Source of the DNA: Candidatus Heimdallarchaeota archaeon | GTDB lineage: Archaea > Asgardarchaeota > Heimdallarchaeia > Hodarchaeales > Hodarchaeaceae | Length of the DNA stretch: 64,000 nucleotides | Direction: 5' to 3' | NCBI GenBank assembly: GCA_011364965.1 | Contig: RDOB01000004.1 | Coordinates: forward strand, 461,508 to 525,507 | Shown here: positions 63,058-64,000 of the stretch, piece after piece | Layout of the letters: each line of letters starts with the position of its first letter | Numbering within the stretch: position 1 is the first letter of the stretch | Program-made: the position numbers and the translations under genes | The notes under the pieces: model-generated | Database searches by the model: none | What the model saw: the letters and a program-made list of their open reading frames with translations, nothing else | What the model was told of the DNA's origin: nothing

Positions 63058-63392
63058 CTTTGTTACCCTATTTACAATTGATTATAGTATATATATGTTG
63101 TACTGATTCCTTCATTTGATAGGAGCATGTCTCAAATGTACCTGTTAAAAAGTCATATTTTCCCTCCCACAGAACATTTTTTTAAACACAAAACAGCTGG
63201 TCCTTTAGCTAATATTTCTTGTGAATTAAGGGATGAAGACTTGAAAGAAATCCATCCAATTTATATTATACAAACTCGGTATGATAAATAATTATCCTTC
63301 TAAGGGACCAGGAGAATAAGTTGAATAAACAAATTATACTCGCTAGGAATGGTGTTAAAAATCAATAATAGCAAAGAATACCATCAATACTG
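63058..63392. other. Intergenic region between ABC operon and repeat A copy 18
   Basis: It contains the operon promoter (AT-rich, about 63070-63110). A stop-free plus-strand stretch around 63128-63285 has no recognised homolog. Nothing else was seen. Confidence 0.4.
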
Positions 63393-63520
63393 CTCAACGA
63401 ACGTACAGACCTCAGATCACGCGCCAATTTGTATGAATATCTATCCTGCTGCTTCTATAACTATCTAACTAGGGACCATCTCAATTTCCACACGGTTAGC
63501 CCTCCTGCGGTTAGGAAGAG
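63393..63520 (+). repeat. Repeat A, copy 18 (GGTTAG type)
   Basis: CTCAACGAACGTACAGACC, CACGCGCCAATTTGTATGAA, CTATCTAACTAGGGACCATC, TTTCCACACGGTTAGC, right end CCTCCTGCGGTTAGGAAGAG. It is the best match to the left half of copy 11 and to the right half of copy 16. Confidence 0.9.
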
Positions 63521-63578
63521 AAAGACAATCCTTTTAAAAAAATTCGATAAAATCTAAAATGTTAGGATTGAACCTATT

Positions 63579-64000
63579 ATGATTGTTCTTGATCAATGGC
63601 TCATGTCTCCCTTTCATATTGGGGGAACTCTTCTCCTCTTAATGATTCTTGATTTGGGGTTAACAAGAGTTGGTTTTCGCATGAAACAACAAGAATTTGT
63701 GAAGCATTATGTCTCTGAGATCTATGAAATGAATCCCTTAATGCAGGATATGATCCATCAGACACAACCCATGAGTCTTAAGCAAATCATCGGTCGTATT
63801 GGATTAGTAATCTTGGTAATATATGTTGCAGTGGAATACACTGGTACGTGGTTCCTTGAGTTCGTAACAGGGAATTTTGTGTTAGGCTACATAAACATAG
63901 AGCTCAGGGCACTGGAAAATATCTTCATCTTCCGTGGTCTCAATAATCATCCCGAATATGTAGAGGGACAAATAAAACTCGATATCCGATATCAATATCT
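63579..64000 (+). CDS. Membrane protein, partial (runs off the window)
   Basis: The frame opens at ATG 63579 and is uninterrupted to the window edge (140 codons). An N-terminal helix (about 8-25: PFHIGGTLLLLMILDLGLTR) leads to a polar segment (RMKQQEFVKHYVSEIYEMNP), a second helix (about 70-95: IIGRIGLVILVIYVAVEYTG) and a third (about 98-115). The pattern of an ExNP motif before the second helix is seen in small uncharacterised archaeal membrane proteins. Repeat A copy 18 lies 58 bp upstream. Incomplete, function unknown. Confidence 0.6.
   Translation, partial: MIVLDQWLMSPFHIGGTLLLLMILDLGLTRVGFRMKQQEFVKHYVSEIYEMNPLMQDMIHQTQPMSLKQIIGRIGLVILVIYVAVEYTGTWFLEFVTGNFVLGYINIELRALENIFIFRGLNNHPEYVEGQIKLDIRYQY

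Noticed and set aside
21041..63520. Integron cassette array with repeat A as attC sites
   Set aside because: Same-direction repeats between gene units and GTCCAAC-like left ends suggested it, but the right end (GTTAGGG) does not fit GTTRRRY, it is better explained as 23S rRNA 3' end, no integrase is present, and several units hold multi-gene operons.
2311..63520. CRISPR array or other short regularly spaced repeats
   Set aside because: Repeat A copies are kilobases apart with full genes between; no 25-40-bp regular repeats and no cas genes were seen.

Overview
The window is AT-rich archaeal chromosome. Evidence for an archaeon is a 23S rRNA domain VI fragment, a truncated aIF1 gene, a PAN-like coiled-coil/OB protein, frequent TTG/GTG starts behind GGTG/GAGG ribosome sites, TATA-type promoters and many small zinc ribbons. 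The large set of Rab/Ras-like small GTPase paralogs points to an Asgard archaeon (Promethearchaeota), perhaps a Heimdallarchaeia-type lineage. That placement is inference; the class cannot be fixed from the window alone.

Layout. 0-7 kb: a degenerate GTPase, a membrane protein, a MacB/LolD-type ABC ATPase with its giant FtsX-type permease, and a zinc-finger membrane protein. 7-20.7 kb is a mostly ordinary, repeat-free block: a six-helix membrane protein (family A), a GPH sugar transporter with a GH38 alpha-mannosidase, an MBL hydrolase, an AbiE-type toxin-antitoxin pair with a duplicated operator, an ICMT-like methyltransferase, an Eis-like acetyltransferase and a GC-rich TnpB element. From 21 kb to the end the window becomes a mosaic of one to a few genes separated by a dispersed repeat of about 140 bp (repeat A, 18 copies, every one in the same orientation). 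The mosaic holds seven further pseudo-GTPase genes, family A paralogs, nucleotidyltransferases, a Doc toxin, a MazG-like protein, a TPR protein, a subtilase, a possible clan CD peptidase, a PadR/HAAS pair and a second ABC/FtsX operon. At least ten recognisable fragments of neighbouring or related genes are scattered among them.

The most unusual structure is repeat A. Its right end aligns with the 3' terminus of 23S rRNA (on the minus strand). One copy, at 53.4-53.8 kb, is continuous with a well-preserved domain VI of 23S rRNA, and two others carry decayed 23S sequence. Ten copies contain a hairpin whose stem occurs in two covarying versions. Six of the eight pseudo-GTPase genes lie 20-70 bp to the right of a repeat copy, whichever way the gene points. 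The GTPases themselves lack the P-loop lysine and the G4 asparagine, so they are probably not ordinary GTP switches.

Taken together, the right two thirds of the window looks like a fast-evolving locus in which rRNA-tailed repeats mark the borders of repeatedly duplicated, rearranged and decaying gene units. Whether the repeats drive this (recombination, cassette-like capture or RNA-mediated insertion) or are passengers is not shown by the sequence.
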